The position numbers and the translations under genes are program-made. From Chrysochromulina parva (Eukaryota; Haptophyta; Prymnesiales; Chrysochromulinaceae): DNA of 13,572 nt. This document shows positions 1 to 7,480 of the stretch, piece by piece. The first letter of the stretch is position 1; every line of letters begins with the position of its first letter. The notes under the pieces are model-generated. The model worked only from the letters and a program-made list of their open reading frames with translations, did no database searches and was not told the origin of the DNA. The stretch lies in NCBI GenBank assembly GCA_002887195.1, contig PJAB01001573.1, positions 1-13,572 on the forward strand, written 5' to 3'.

Positions 1-1
1 G

Positions 2-988
2 GGATACGCCATCACGGAGGAGGGAGACTACGTCTACGATGAGGAGGGCAACTACGTGTTCGCCGACGGCGTCACGTACGCCGTAGACGAGTACTCGGGC
101 GAGTACATGGTCGACGAGACGGGCAACTACGTGCTCGCGGGCCTCGATTGGGACTACGTGGACGCGCCGGCACCCGCGCCCGCGCCCGCGCCCGTGCCGC
201 TGCCGCCGCCGCCCGCGACCGCTGCGAAGAAGGCGGTGAAGGACGTTCGGCAAGCCGGCAAGCACGCCCGTCCGGGCGCGGCGGGTGCGCCCATCACGGC
301 GCCTGAGATCATGCTCTCGATCACGTGCGCGAGGCGCGCGGTGTATGAATCGCACGGCGTGCAGGGCTTCTTCTTCGAAGTGCCCACCTCGGCGCTCCAG
401 CCGGTGCCGTACATGTACGTGCAGGCTCATAAGGTGGGGCCGGGGCCTCGCGTGCCAGCCAAGGGCGCAGGGCAGCAGGTGACCGTGACCTTCCTCTCGT
501 CGTACGCGCCAGGCTACAAGCGCGACTATATCGAGAAGCACGTGGCGCCCGACCCGGAGGCGGCCTATTTGACGAACCAGCAGTACGAGAGCATGCAGGG
601 ATACGACGGCGACAATGGCGCCGCCCCCGTCGCCGCCGACGGAGGCGGCTACGAGCTGCCACCGCCTGAGGAAGACCCTAACGGCTACCCTAACGGCTAC
701 CCTGATGGCTACGAGCAGCCGCCGCCCGAGGAAGACCCTAACGGCGACGGCGCGCCTACGCACACAGACAGCAGCGACGAGAGGCGGTTGGATGCGTCCG
801 ACGGGTGTCTGTACACCCGGCAGGAGTTTGAGGACTGCTACGGCGCAGACTGGGAGGCGTGCTGGGCGGCGGCTCCCCCCGAGAAGCGCATCGATGCGTC
901 CGACGGGTGCGCTTACACACGGCAGGAGTTTGAGGACTGCTACGGCGCAGACTGGGAGGCGCACTGGACGGCGGCTCCCCCATCGTGA
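2..988 (+). CDS. Acidic, Tyr/Pro-rich protein with C-terminal 34-aa repeats (5' partial)
   Basis: The reading frame is open from the first base of the window to a TGA at 986-988, so the true start lies upstream; the GTG at 56 is only an internal Val codon. The N-terminal visible part has degenerate acidic repeats of the type G-Y-x-V-x-D-E-x-G-N-Y-V. An Ala-Pro tract and a Pro run follow (about 172-215). A more ordinary globular stretch runs from about 290 to 540 (starting at API-TAPEIMLS and reaching YIEKHV). After that come acidic/Pro linkers with PPPEEDPNGY repeats and two near-identical 34-residue units at the C-terminus. I do not recognise the globular part and see no signal peptide or membrane segment in this fragment. 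The terminal units resemble a D-x-x-DG-x-x-YT-x-x-EF-x-x-x-YG-x(n)-W motif that I recall from protist proteins; that recollection is not a database result. Coding status is well supported by in-frame repeats and codon use, but the function is unknown. Confidence 0.75.
   Translation, partial: GYAITEEGDYVYDEEGNYVFADGVTYAVDEYSGEYMVDETGNYVLAGLDWDYVDAPAPAPAPAPVPLPPPPATAAKKAVKDVRQAGKHARPGAAGAPITAPEIMLSITCARRAVYESHGVQGFFFEVPTSALQPVPYMYVQAHKVGPGPRVPAKGAGQQVTVTFLSSYAPGYKRDYIEKHVAPDPEAAYLTNQQYESMQGYDGDNGAAPVAADGGGYELPPPEEDPNGYPNGYPDGYEQPPPEEDPNGDGAPTHTDSSDERRLDASDGCLYTRQEFEDCYGADWEACWAAAPPEKRIDASDGCAYTRQEFEDCYGADWEAHWTAAPPS
784..984 (+). repeat. Two tandem 102-bp (34-aa) units at the C-terminus
   Basis: The core GATGCGTCCGACGGGTG occurs at 791 and again at 893, a period of exactly 102 bp. 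Each unit encodes LDASDGC or IDASDGC, then YTRQEFEDCYGADWEA, a variable Cys or His, W and AAPP. The repeat preserves the frame. The main differences are Leu/Ile, Leu/Ala, Cys/His and Ala/Thr, so the copies are recent or under constraint. Confidence 0.9.
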
Positions 989-1263
989 TTCGAACGCTCC
1001 CACCGATTAGATGGACAGGACTCAGGAGGCCTCTCAGGAGACAGGTGGATGTATGAGAGTTAGTTTGTTCACGTGAGCGGAGGGCCTCTGGTAGAAATAT
1101 TCTCGACCCACTCGAGATCATCCCTGGACGTTGGACGGGATGTGCATCAGCGAGCATAACGCATCGTGGTCTTATGGTGCCGGGCTTTACGCACGGAAAC
1201 GTATAACGTAACCGCTACCGGTCGTTAGGGTAGCGTACAACTCAGCCGTGGCGCTGGCCGCGG
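989..1263. other. Convergent intergenic spacer
   Basis: This 275-bp stretch separates two convergent genes and should hold both 3' UTRs. I see no open frame of interest and no tRNA. A short AT-richer patch lies around 1195-1215 (AAACGTATAACGTAAC). A TTCGAA-like tract at 985-995 does not form a tRNA T-arm. Confidence 0.6.
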
Positions 1264-3390
1264 CTACGTCAAGCCCGCATGCACGTACGGCCCGACGAAC
1301 TCGGCCACGGTGCCAGCGAGGAGCGGCGTCACTTGTTCACGCAGCACACGCGCCGCGTGCCCGAGCAGCGTCCACTCGCCATTCTCGGGTGCGTGCGGTT
1401 GCGGTGCGCCCGACGCTGCGCCAATGGCCGAGGCGAGCTCGGTGCCGCCCGCGAGCACCTCGCCCACAGCCGCCTCCGTCGCAGCGAGCCATAAAAGGAA
1501 CTGGCGCACGCCTGGGGGCGAGACCGCCCACGTGTCGGGCCGTTGAGAGAGAATCTGCAACAGCTCGGCCGTTGCCTCGGCGGCGATCAGGGCATGCGCC
1601 GACGCGTCGTCCTGGGCGTCCATGGTGATACTGCTGGCCAGCGCGGTGGCGGCCTGAGCGGCGGCGGCGGCGAACCCGCTGCCACTGCCCACGTACTGGA
1701 TGACGCTACTGCTGCTCCTGCTGCTTCCTGCATCTGATGGCGAGGGTGTCAGCGGCGGCGGCGGCGGCGGCGACAGCAGCGCCTGAGGCGATAGGTACGC
1801 GCCGCCCCGAGCGCCACCGGTGGGCGACGCTGGCTCGCGTGCCATCCTCGTCCCCTTGTGTGCGAGCGATGCCGCCGCCACCACCGCCATCGTCGCCGCC
1901 GCTCTCACGTGCGAGAGCAGCTGCAGCTGCTCCACGTACGTCAGAGGGGGCTCACCCACGTCGCCGGCGTCCCGAGGGCGGTGCCGGTGCGGTAACGGCC
2001 CCGGCAGAGTTTCGTCAGTCACGATCCGATGCATGCGCCGGTGCGGTAACAGCCCCGGTAGAGTTTCGTCAGCCAAGATCCAGTGCTCCGTCAGGGCGGC
2101 GAGGCGCTCCTCGGCACTCGCGTCACCGATCAGCATCAGTAGCAAGCAGAGCGCCGCTCCGTGGGGGAAGCCGACCGCGACCGCCTCGGCCTCGCCGACG
2201 CCACCGCCGCCGACGACGACGCCACCGCCGACGCCACCGACGCCGACGCCGACGCCGCTGACACGGCGGCTACTGTTGCCACCGCTGCCTCCGCTCGGTA
2301 AGTGCGTCGCCTGCATGGGTGTCGTGGCCTGCTCGACGTGGAGAGCATGGGTGATGTGGGCAGCGTAGGCACGCTCGAGGGCCTCGGAGATCGCATCTCC
2401 CACGTCACCCTCCCAAGCGGGCCCACCGCCGTTCACTGCCGCCCCCGCCTCCGCAGCTTCGGCCTCCTCTTCCTCGTCCTCCTCCAAGTCCGCCGCCGCC
2501 ATGTCGTCCTCAGAGTCGCCTGTAACGCCCTCACCGTTCACAGCAACGTTCACAGCAACGCCCACGTCGGACTTCCGCGTGCGCCCAGCGGCCGCCGTCA
2601 CGCGCGCCGCTTGCGCCTCCGCGCGCGCTGCCGCTGCCTCCCGCTGCAGTGTCCACACGAGCGCAGACAGCCAACTAGCGCGAAGGATCGGCGAGGCGAG
2701 GCCGCCGCCGAGACGGCAGCTGCTGCTGCTGCTGCTGCTGCTGTGGAGTGGAGGCGCGCCCACGCCCGCCGCGGTGCTGGGCCTTCCCGCCGCGCACGAC
2801 GATCCTGGCGCCACGCCGGGCGCCGCGCCCGCGCTCTGGCAGGCGAGGCAGGTGTCCCGCCACGCGCACGCGACGCGCATAGCGCCGATGCGCCGCAGCC
2901 CCGCAGCTTCGAGCAGCCGCGCCCAGCCGCGGCGCGGCTTGGAGGCGAGGGTGGCGAGCAGCTGCTCACGCCGCCGCCCCTCGTGCCCGGCCTCCTCGAG
3001 CGTCGCCCGCAGCCGCGCCTCGTCCTCGGCGCGCCACCGCTCGGTCATCGCATGCATCTCGGCCCGCCAACGCGCCTCCAAGGCCAAGGCCGCCTCGCGC
3101 CAGCGCGCCTCCTCCGCGTCGACGGAGCCCAGCGCAAGCTGGAGCGGTTCACGCAGCCAAGTGTCTGACAGCGCCGACGGCTCCAGCTCGCCGGCCACCG
3201 GCTTGGCGGCACTTGCCAGCAGCGCTGCCTGCGCGTCGAGCAACGCTGCCCACTCGCGCTCGAGCTCGGCACGCAGCGAATCGACGATGAGCTCGCCGTC
3301 GTACGGTGGCATACCGTCGAGCAAAACGCCCCACGGCGGGGGCGGACGCGAACCCGACGTGGGTGATGGGGCGTCCGTCAACCAGGCCAT
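1264..3390 (-). CDS. 708-aa single-exon protein of unknown function
   Basis: The frame is open for over 2.1 kb. The first ATG is at 3390, giving 708 residues and a TAG at 1264-1266; a TTG six codons upstream is not needed. The first third is strongly helical and charged, rich in Ala, Glu, Arg and Trp (blocks such as RAELEREWAALLDAQ and EARWRAEMHAMTERWRAED), and could form a coiled coil. Then come a Ser run encoded by (AGC)n, an acidic block (LEEDEEEEAEAAEAG), a Gly/Val-rich low-complexity stretch, and an Ala-rich helical C-terminal region (LSQRPDTWAVSPPGVRQFLLWLAATEAAVGE). It has no clear membrane segment or catalytic motif. A 54-bp in-frame duplication lies mid-gene. Long plus-strand frames over the same DNA look like GC-driven shadows. 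I do not recognise the family. The organised helical ends support a real protein, but a multi-exon structure with part of the low-complexity region as intron is possible. Confidence 0.6.
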   Translation of the reverse strand: MAWLTDAPSPTSGSRPPPPWGVLLDGMPPYDGELIVDSLRAELEREWAALLDAQAALLASAAKPVAGELEPSALSDTWLREPLQLALGSVDAEEARWREAALALEARWRAEMHAMTERWRAEDEARLRATLEEAGHEGRRREQLLATLASKPRRGWARLLEAAGLRRIGAMRVACAWRDTCLACQSAGAAPGVAPGSSCAAGRPSTAAGVGAPPLHSSSSSSSSCRLGGGLASPILRASWLSALVWTLQREAAAARAEAQAARVTAAAGRTRKSDVGVAVNVAVNGEGVTGDSEDDMAAADLEEDEEEEAEAAEAGAAVNGGGPAWEGDVGDAISEALERAYAAHITHALHVEQATTPMQATHLPSGGSGGNSSRRVSGVGVGVGGVGGGVVVGGGGVGEAEAVAVGFPHGAALCLLLMLIGDASAEERLAALTEHWILADETLPGLLPHRRMHRIVTDETLPGPLPHRHRPRDAGDVGEPPLTYVEQLQLLSHVRAAATMAVVAAASLAHKGTRMAREPASPTGGARGGAYLSPQALLSPPPPPPLTPSPSDAGSSRSSSSVIQYVGSGSGFAAAAAQAATALASSITMDAQDDASAHALIAAEATAELLQILSQRPDTWAVSPPGVRQFLLWLAATEAAVGEVLAGGTELASAIGAASGAPQPHAPENGEWTLLGHAARVLREQVTPLLAGTVAEFVGPYVHAGLT
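1983..2090 (-). repeat. 54-bp tandem duplication inside the 708-aa gene
   Basis: GCCGGTGCGGTAAC starts at 1983 and again at 2037, exactly 54 bp apart. The copies differ at scattered positions. On the minus strand they encode 18-aa units ADETLPGLLPHR and TDETLPGPLPHR, so the frame is kept. Confidence 0.85.
2719..2743. repeat. (CTG)n trinucleotide microsatellite
   Basis: About eight uninterrupted CTG units. On the minus strand they encode the Ser run of the 708-aa protein. Confidence 0.85.
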
Positions 3391-3451
3391 TGAGGCAGAG
3401 AGGCCCAAGTTTGCGCACGCAGTGACAATTGCGTTGAGATTATACTAAAGG

Positions 3452-3484
3452 ACATGTACCGGTAAAGACATGTACCGGTACATG
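3452..3484. promoter_or_regulatory. Tandem GACATGTACCGGTA repeat with a 16-bp perfect palindrome
   Basis: GACATGTACCGGTA occurs at 3452 and 3468 (16-bp period). The second copy continues into CATGTACCGGTACATG at 3469-3484, which equals its own reverse complement. It lies 60-95 bp upstream of the ATG at 3390 of the minus-strand 708-aa gene. A dimeric transcription-factor site is a reasonable inference from symmetry and position; no known factor is implied. Confidence 0.45.
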
Positions 3485-3549
3485 GGGGGAAGTGGGGGAG
3501 ACGAGGTTTTGGGGGGGGAAGGTGCGGGATCAAGCTTCGAGGGCCGTCC

Positions 3550-3897
3550 TTACAATATGTACGGTCCTGGGCTTTTAGTGGCAGAGTCTGCACCGCTGCT
3601 CCTCTTCATGCTCCGCTCATTGTGGTCAAGCGACATGATGGAGCTGCCCATGCACATGTTCTCGAACATGTGCGTGGTGAGCTTGACGGAGGACGTGAGG
3701 ATCAGCACACGCCCTTCTTGTGCTGCATGCAAATTGTAGCCTGAAGTCCGCTTCGAATTCGCCGCCGAGAAGATTGTCCGAGGCGATGTCGAGGATCGCG
3801 ACGCCATCGCGCACATCGAATTTGTCGACATGCCTGTTGAGGAGCGCCTTTAGCTGGTTGCAGGCAGCAGGTGCTGCTCCCGCTGCGGCATCTGCTC
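3550..3897 (-). pseudogene. Unrecognised minus-strand coding relic in two frames
   Basis: Reading the minus strand from about 3897, one frame gives a coherent stretch (NQLKALLNRHVDKFDV followed by RDGVAILDIASDNLLGGEFE) as far as about 3735. A second frame then reads LILTSSVKLTTHMFENMCMG and continues to a stop at 3550. The two halves are in different frames with no convincing splice pair joining them, so I treat this as a broken gene piece or an exon pair with an intron I cannot define. There is no recognisable motif. It lies downstream, in the minus sense, of the USP-like fragment and could once have belonged to the same gene. Confidence 0.3.
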
Positions 3898-3940
3898 GTT
3901 AACGTGCTGTGTCTGTTATGTGTCTGCTGCCGTCGCTGCC

Positions 3941-3988
3941 GTCGCATCGTCCGCTGCCATGGCCGTCGCATTGTCCGCTGCCATGGCC
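3941..3988. repeat. 24-bp tandem duplication
   Basis: GTCGCATCGTCCGCTGCCATGGCC (3941-3964) is followed directly by a copy with one C-to-T change (3965-3988). It lies just beyond the left 49-bp repeat. Confidence 0.85.
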
Positions 3989-4000
3989 GGGGGCTGCCGT

Positions 4001-4359
4001 GGCTGGGAGCACGGCAATGTTCATTGGGCCCTGGGAGAGCGGGATGTCCCGATGGTCTTGTTGCAGCCGGCACATAAGATCGCGCCAGTCTCATCGTTCA
4101 AGAACGCCTGCAGAGCCGCTTCCACTGATAGGTGACTCACCCTGAGCATTACCAAGGTGGTCGTGCCTTTGCCCGAACTATGGAAATGGTTGCAGGCGCT
4201 GCACGATTGCGTGTAGAGGACCTCACTTTCAAAGTAGGTTGGCACCAGGTTCTTGAGGACGGGCTCCTCCGAGAGCTTGAGCGCGTCGTCCAGATGGCCA
4301 AGCAAGTTTCGGCTGGGAGCACGGCAATGTTCATTGGGCCCTGGGAGAGCGGGATGTCC
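4001..4359. repeat. Pair of 49-bp direct repeats, 310 bp apart
   Basis: The 49 bases at 4001-4049 (beginning GGCTGGGAGCACGGCAATGT and ending GGGATGTCC) recur without a mismatch at 4311-4359. They bracket a 261-bp segment that encodes the USP-like fragment. The spacing, 310, is not a multiple of three, so the two copies are read in different frames relative to the enclosed coding piece. Confidence 0.9.
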
Positions 4360-4398
4360 GTCACGAGCCTGGGATTGAACTGCGTCCTCATCTGTCAC
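4021..4398 (-). pseudogene. Ubiquitin-specific protease (USP)-like Cys-knuckle fragment
   Basis: The minus-strand frame contains NLLGHLDDALKLSEEPV, then a stretch with CSACNHFHSSG, then LSVEAALQAFLNDE and ILCAGCNKT. The layout of CxxC, about 40 residues, a Ser-Val-x-x-Ala-Leu helix, an acidic spacer and a second CxxC is that of the finger subdomain of USP/UCH-type deubiquitinases, which cleave ubiquitin from target proteins. The catalytic Cys box and the His box are both absent. The frame ends six or so residues after the second CxxC, exactly where the left 49-bp repeat begins, and it also starts inside the right copy. It is therefore an exon or a relic, not a working enzyme by itself. The USP identification rests on motif spacing only; another double-CxxC zinc ribbon is possible. 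Confidence 0.4.
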
Positions 4399-4545
4399 GC
4401 ACCCTGTTGCGCCAACCTCTGATGGGATCCTCCAACCAGGCGGCCAAGATGGTGCAGGTGATCGAGCAGTAATTGGAGCGATCTGGGTGTGGATCCATCA
4501 ATCTCTCCTTTGAGAGTATGAAGAGCCGGCGTGCCCAAGTTGTCC

Positions 4546-4633
4546 ACACTTGGCACCGGGTGGACCATGAGCATGAGAGCTGGAATTCGACACTTGGCAC
4601 CGGGTGGACCATGAGCATGAGAGCTGGAATTCG
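4546..4633. repeat. 44-bp perfect tandem duplication
   Basis: The unit ACACTTGGCACCGGGTGGAC... ending GCTGGAATTCG occupies 4546-4589 and 4590-4633. The period of 44 is not a multiple of three, so it shifts any reading frame through it. Confidence 0.9.
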
Positions 4634-4639
4634 TCCAGC

Positions 4640-5560
4640 TATGTGAAACGAAATTAGATCCACCCTGCTCAGTGCGTGTCCTAGCCACGTCGCCAGGCAT
4701 GGATCGCGTTCGTAAACACTCTCCTCCTTGCGGCAGGCCAAGCACATACAGAACAAGTTGCCCCAAGTTCCGAAACAGCTTGAAGTCGCGTGCAAGGCCG
4801 ACCTGGAACACCATTGCGATCCATCGTTCTAGCTCCAGCAATGAGTCTCGCTTGAACGACGAAGCCCCCAAGCCTCGCCGAATCGGGCATATTTGCCCTC
4901 ACGTTCGATGTTGATAGGTCTTTGTTGTAAGTGACCCCGAGAGCATCCCAACCACCAGAGGAGGTTTTCATGTAGAGATACTGTGGACGCAAACCATTCT
5001 CCAAAAGCTGTATAACCGTGAAACCCTGGACCAGGAGATTCAGCCGGTTCGACGATCCCTTCGCATCGTTGAAGAGCCCGTCCAGGCTGGATCCTCTTGA
5101 CGCAGACAACAGCTTCGCAGATGCCAGCCAGCTTCTCAAAGTCCAGCCGCATCGATTCCACTGCCGTGCCAGCCCGCCTGCCGCTCCCCATCCCCATGCA
5201 GCCCGTGCGTCTCGCCTCCGTGCCAAGCCATGCCCGCCGAAGCCATGCCATCCCCTTCGGCACCGTGCCCTGCCCTCGCGCATGGGAGCGCCACATCTAG
5301 CCCGCAGATAACAGCACACTCGATACGATTGGTCTCTGTTGGGATCACCGCCCGAGATATCAGCCCGCTCTGTACGGCTCTGGCTTCCAGCTTGTGCTTG
5401 CCGTCTGCATGCAGCACAAACTGTGCAGCGGTCTCTTGGAGAAGCTGGCCAACCCACTGCACTTGCATGGGGCCAGTGAAGCACATGTCCTCCGTGTCGT
5501 ATAGTGCGCAGTCCATGGGCACATGGATCAAGCCCGAAAGCCCGATGATGCACAGACAGA
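4640..5560 (-). pseudogene. Frame-broken minus-strand relic, possibly transposase-derived
   Basis: Three coherent minus-strand stretches lie in order but in different frames. The first, about 5530-5285, reads IHVPMDCALYDTEDMCFTG, then QVQWVGQLLQET, then FVLHADGKHKL. The second, 5091-4858, reads SSLDGLFNDAKGSSNRLNLL and later MKTSSGGWDALGVTYNKDL. The third, 4871-4725, reads FKRDSLLELERWIAMVFQ and then LFRNLGQLVLYVLGLPQ. LHADGKHKL resembles the region around the first catalytic Asp of MULE-type transposases, but no second or third acidic residue can be assigned, so this is a weak suggestion. The second and third stretches overlap one frame apart, suggesting an indel. GC-rich imperfect repeats (GGCATGGCTTCGGCGGGCAT type) at about 5165-5285 separate the first two and could be an intron. 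The 44-bp tandem duplication follows the last stretch. Confidence 0.3.
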
Positions 5561-5656
5561 ATGAGCTGGATGTTGAATGCTGACACGTTGTGAAAGGTCA
5601 GCTCAGAACGACACACGCAAGCGCGCCCGATCGGCCGCTTTCACAGCCAATGGTTT

Positions 5657-5729
5657 AATTCACACGAGACACGACGTGGCGCTGCGGCGGGTGCGGCGCT
5701 CACACCGTCGAATTCTTGTCTCGTGAATT
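5657..5729. repeat. Imperfect inverted repeat (hairpin-forming)
   Basis: AATTCACACGAGAC at 5657-5670 pairs with GTCTCGTGAATT at 5718-5729, apart from a CA insertion in the left arm, around a 47-nt GC-rich loop. It could be a transcript hairpin or the ends of a very small inverted-repeat element. I see no gene inside. Confidence 0.5.
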
Positions 5730-6269
5730 TGAACCGACGGGACGCCGTTTCGACCCTCGCAAAGTGAGATGGCACGAACACTGGACCTCGTTGATGTCAT
5801 CAGCGACCCATGCAGATAACGATTTGTGCACGGCCGAGCTGGAGAGGAAGCGGGCATCGCCATTCGGCGACTGCATCTCCTCGTTGTTCTCGACGTCGGC
5901 CTCACGACTCCACTGATACAGCGCTCCCACGATGCTCAACACACGCGTACCCATCGATAACTGATGAATGCTGAGCCCTGTGAAGCAGAGGCGCACGTGC
6001 ACGGGATGCGAGGGTGAGACGGAGCACGGGAGCCTGCTGGATCGAAATCACGCGCCAGGCGGCCCGACGCGCCAGCGTGGGAGGCGACAGCGGCCCACCT
6101 TCGCGCCGGCCCCGCCGGAGTGCTCGCAGAGGGTGCTTTTGCCTGCGTAGGGCTGAGAGGCTCGTTTCGAGTCTCGCTGGGCTTTCCACAGGAAAATAGG
6201 TCAGCCAATTCAAGAGAGAAGTCGAATTCCGCTGTCGCGGGCGCGTCATTGTGAGGCGGCCTCGGCGGA
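5730..6269. other. Region upstream of the GT29 gene without a supported gene
   Basis: No frame here has convincing protein character. A minus-strand frame at 5700-6002 reads ALYQWSREADVENNEEMQSP and may be another relic, but it has no motif. The GT29 frame is closed by TGA at 6252-6254, so any upstream GT29 exon would have to splice in after that point. I found no hydrophobic signal-anchor on the plus strand here. Confidence 0.4.
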
Positions 6270-7480
6270 ATGCCTTCCCGCCGCGCGCGAGAGCGCCAAG
6301 CGCTCAACAACAGCAACAATAGCACGAAGAGGCACAAGCGGGTCGTGCCCTTCAACGAGTCGCTGATTGAGAAACCCAAGACACTGCCGCCGCCCTGCCC
6401 GGGCAGCGCGCATCCCTGCAAAGACAAGATGTGCTACAAGGCGCAGACGCGCCAGTACAAGTGCTCGATGCCGGGCGTGCGGCCCGCGTCCGCTTCGGAG
6501 CCCGTGCCACTCATCTTCAGCCTCGAGCTCATGCAGCGGCAGCGCGTCTTCCGCAACGAGAACCCCTTCGAGACCTCCAAATTCGGGCGGTTCGAGGCGC
6601 AGCTGCCGCGCACCTCGAACCTCAGCCGAGTGCTGCGCGAGGGCCTGTGCGCGAGCGGCGACGGCCAGAGCGAGTGCGACACGTGCGCCGTGGTTGGCGC
6701 CTCGGGCTCCCTTCTCGCGCGGCGGCACGGCGCGCTCATCGACGCGCACGAGGTCGTCTTGCGTCCGAATTGGTTGCTCACCAAGGGGTACGAGACGGTA
6801 GTGGGCACGCGCACGGACCTGAATGTCTTCTTCGGCGTCGAGGGGATGGTGGACCAGTTCTTGCAGGCGCGGCGCAAACTACCCGCCTCGCTTCGGCCCA
6901 TAGGTCTCATTACGCCGGCTTCGGATAAGTCGGTCGCCTCGATCATGCGCCACATGGGCCGCGAGCGAGAACGGAATCGCTCGTCCACCGACATTTTCCT
7001 GTTGAGCGATAGCGTGTACCACCGCGCCCTCGGCTCGCTCTGCGCGGCGACCCAGCAGGGCTGCGAGTGGCCGCGTGGCAATTCCAAGATGCGCCCTTCG
7101 ACTGGCTTCTTCACAGTGGTCGTGGCGCTGCAGCTCTGCCGCAAGGTAATCAGAGCTCTGTTTGCGGCCTTACCTAATCAGGCTTGTGGGCCTCCGACAC
7201 GTCCATGCTACTGATGGCCGCTTATCGGCACTGATGGGCACTGATGATCTTTTGAGTAGGACTGATGGTTGCTGATGAGCACCGATGGCCGCAGGTGAGT
7301 CTATTCGGCCTCACGACCGACACGTGCCAGCCCTTCCACTACTACGGCAAGCCCAAGCCGAGCTGCTCGAGAGCTCTCGAGATTCCAAAGGAGAACGACG
7401 AGAGCGTCCACTGGTTCGAGAAGGAGCACGAGATCTACCGGGACTTGCAGGCGAGGGGCAAGCTCACCCTCTTCTCGTGA
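6270..7480 (+). CDS. GT29-family sialyltransferase-like protein, two exons (6270-7145, 7295-7480)
   Basis: The joined product is 353 aa. Residues 139-183 match sialylmotif L: CAVVGASGSLLARRHGALID, then VVLRPNW and VGTRTD. Residues 276-298 match motif S: PSTGFFTVVVALQLC, then RK and VSLFGL across the junction. HYYG at 307-310 is motif III. His331, with Glu335 and Glu337 after it, lies in the very-small motif region. Cys139 and Cys290 are the usual motif L to motif S disulfide pair. GT29 enzymes use CMP-activated acidic sugars to cap Golgi glycans; in algae the donor could be a related 2-keto sugar rather than Neu5Ac. The phase-0 GT-AG intron of 149 nt splits motif S, and splicing restores both halves exactly. 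The start at 6270 follows an in-frame stop at 6252. The N-terminus (MPSRRARERQALNNSNNSTK) has no membrane anchor, which is odd for a type II Golgi enzyme, so an upstream exon may be missing. The gene is tail-to-tail with STT3. Confidence 0.88.
7146..7294 (+). other. GT29 intron with CTGATGG-type repeats
   Basis: The donor is AAG|GTAATC and the acceptor GCCGCAG|GTG. The second half carries imperfect repeats around ACTGATGG, GCACTGATGG, GCACTGATGA, GACTGATGG and GCTGATGA, all in the sense orientation. The motif is the same one seen in the STT3 introns on the opposite strand. Confidence 0.85.

Noticed and set aside
980..1010. TTCGAA-containing tract as a tRNA T-loop
   Set aside because: The flanking bases cannot form the five-pair T stem on either strand and no acceptor or anticodon stem is present.
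2302..3448. Long plus-strand frames over the 708-aa gene
   Set aside because: Their translations are Arg/Ser/Pro-rich and lack ordered blocks, whereas the minus frame is longer, has an ATG and shows helical organisation.
5936..6427. Minus-strand frame with a hydrophobic CLFVLLLLLLSAW stretch, resembling a signal anchor
   Set aside because: The hydrophobic run is the complement of the AAC/AGC-rich codons encoding the Asn/Ser tract of the GT29 N-terminus; nothing else in the frame is protein-like.
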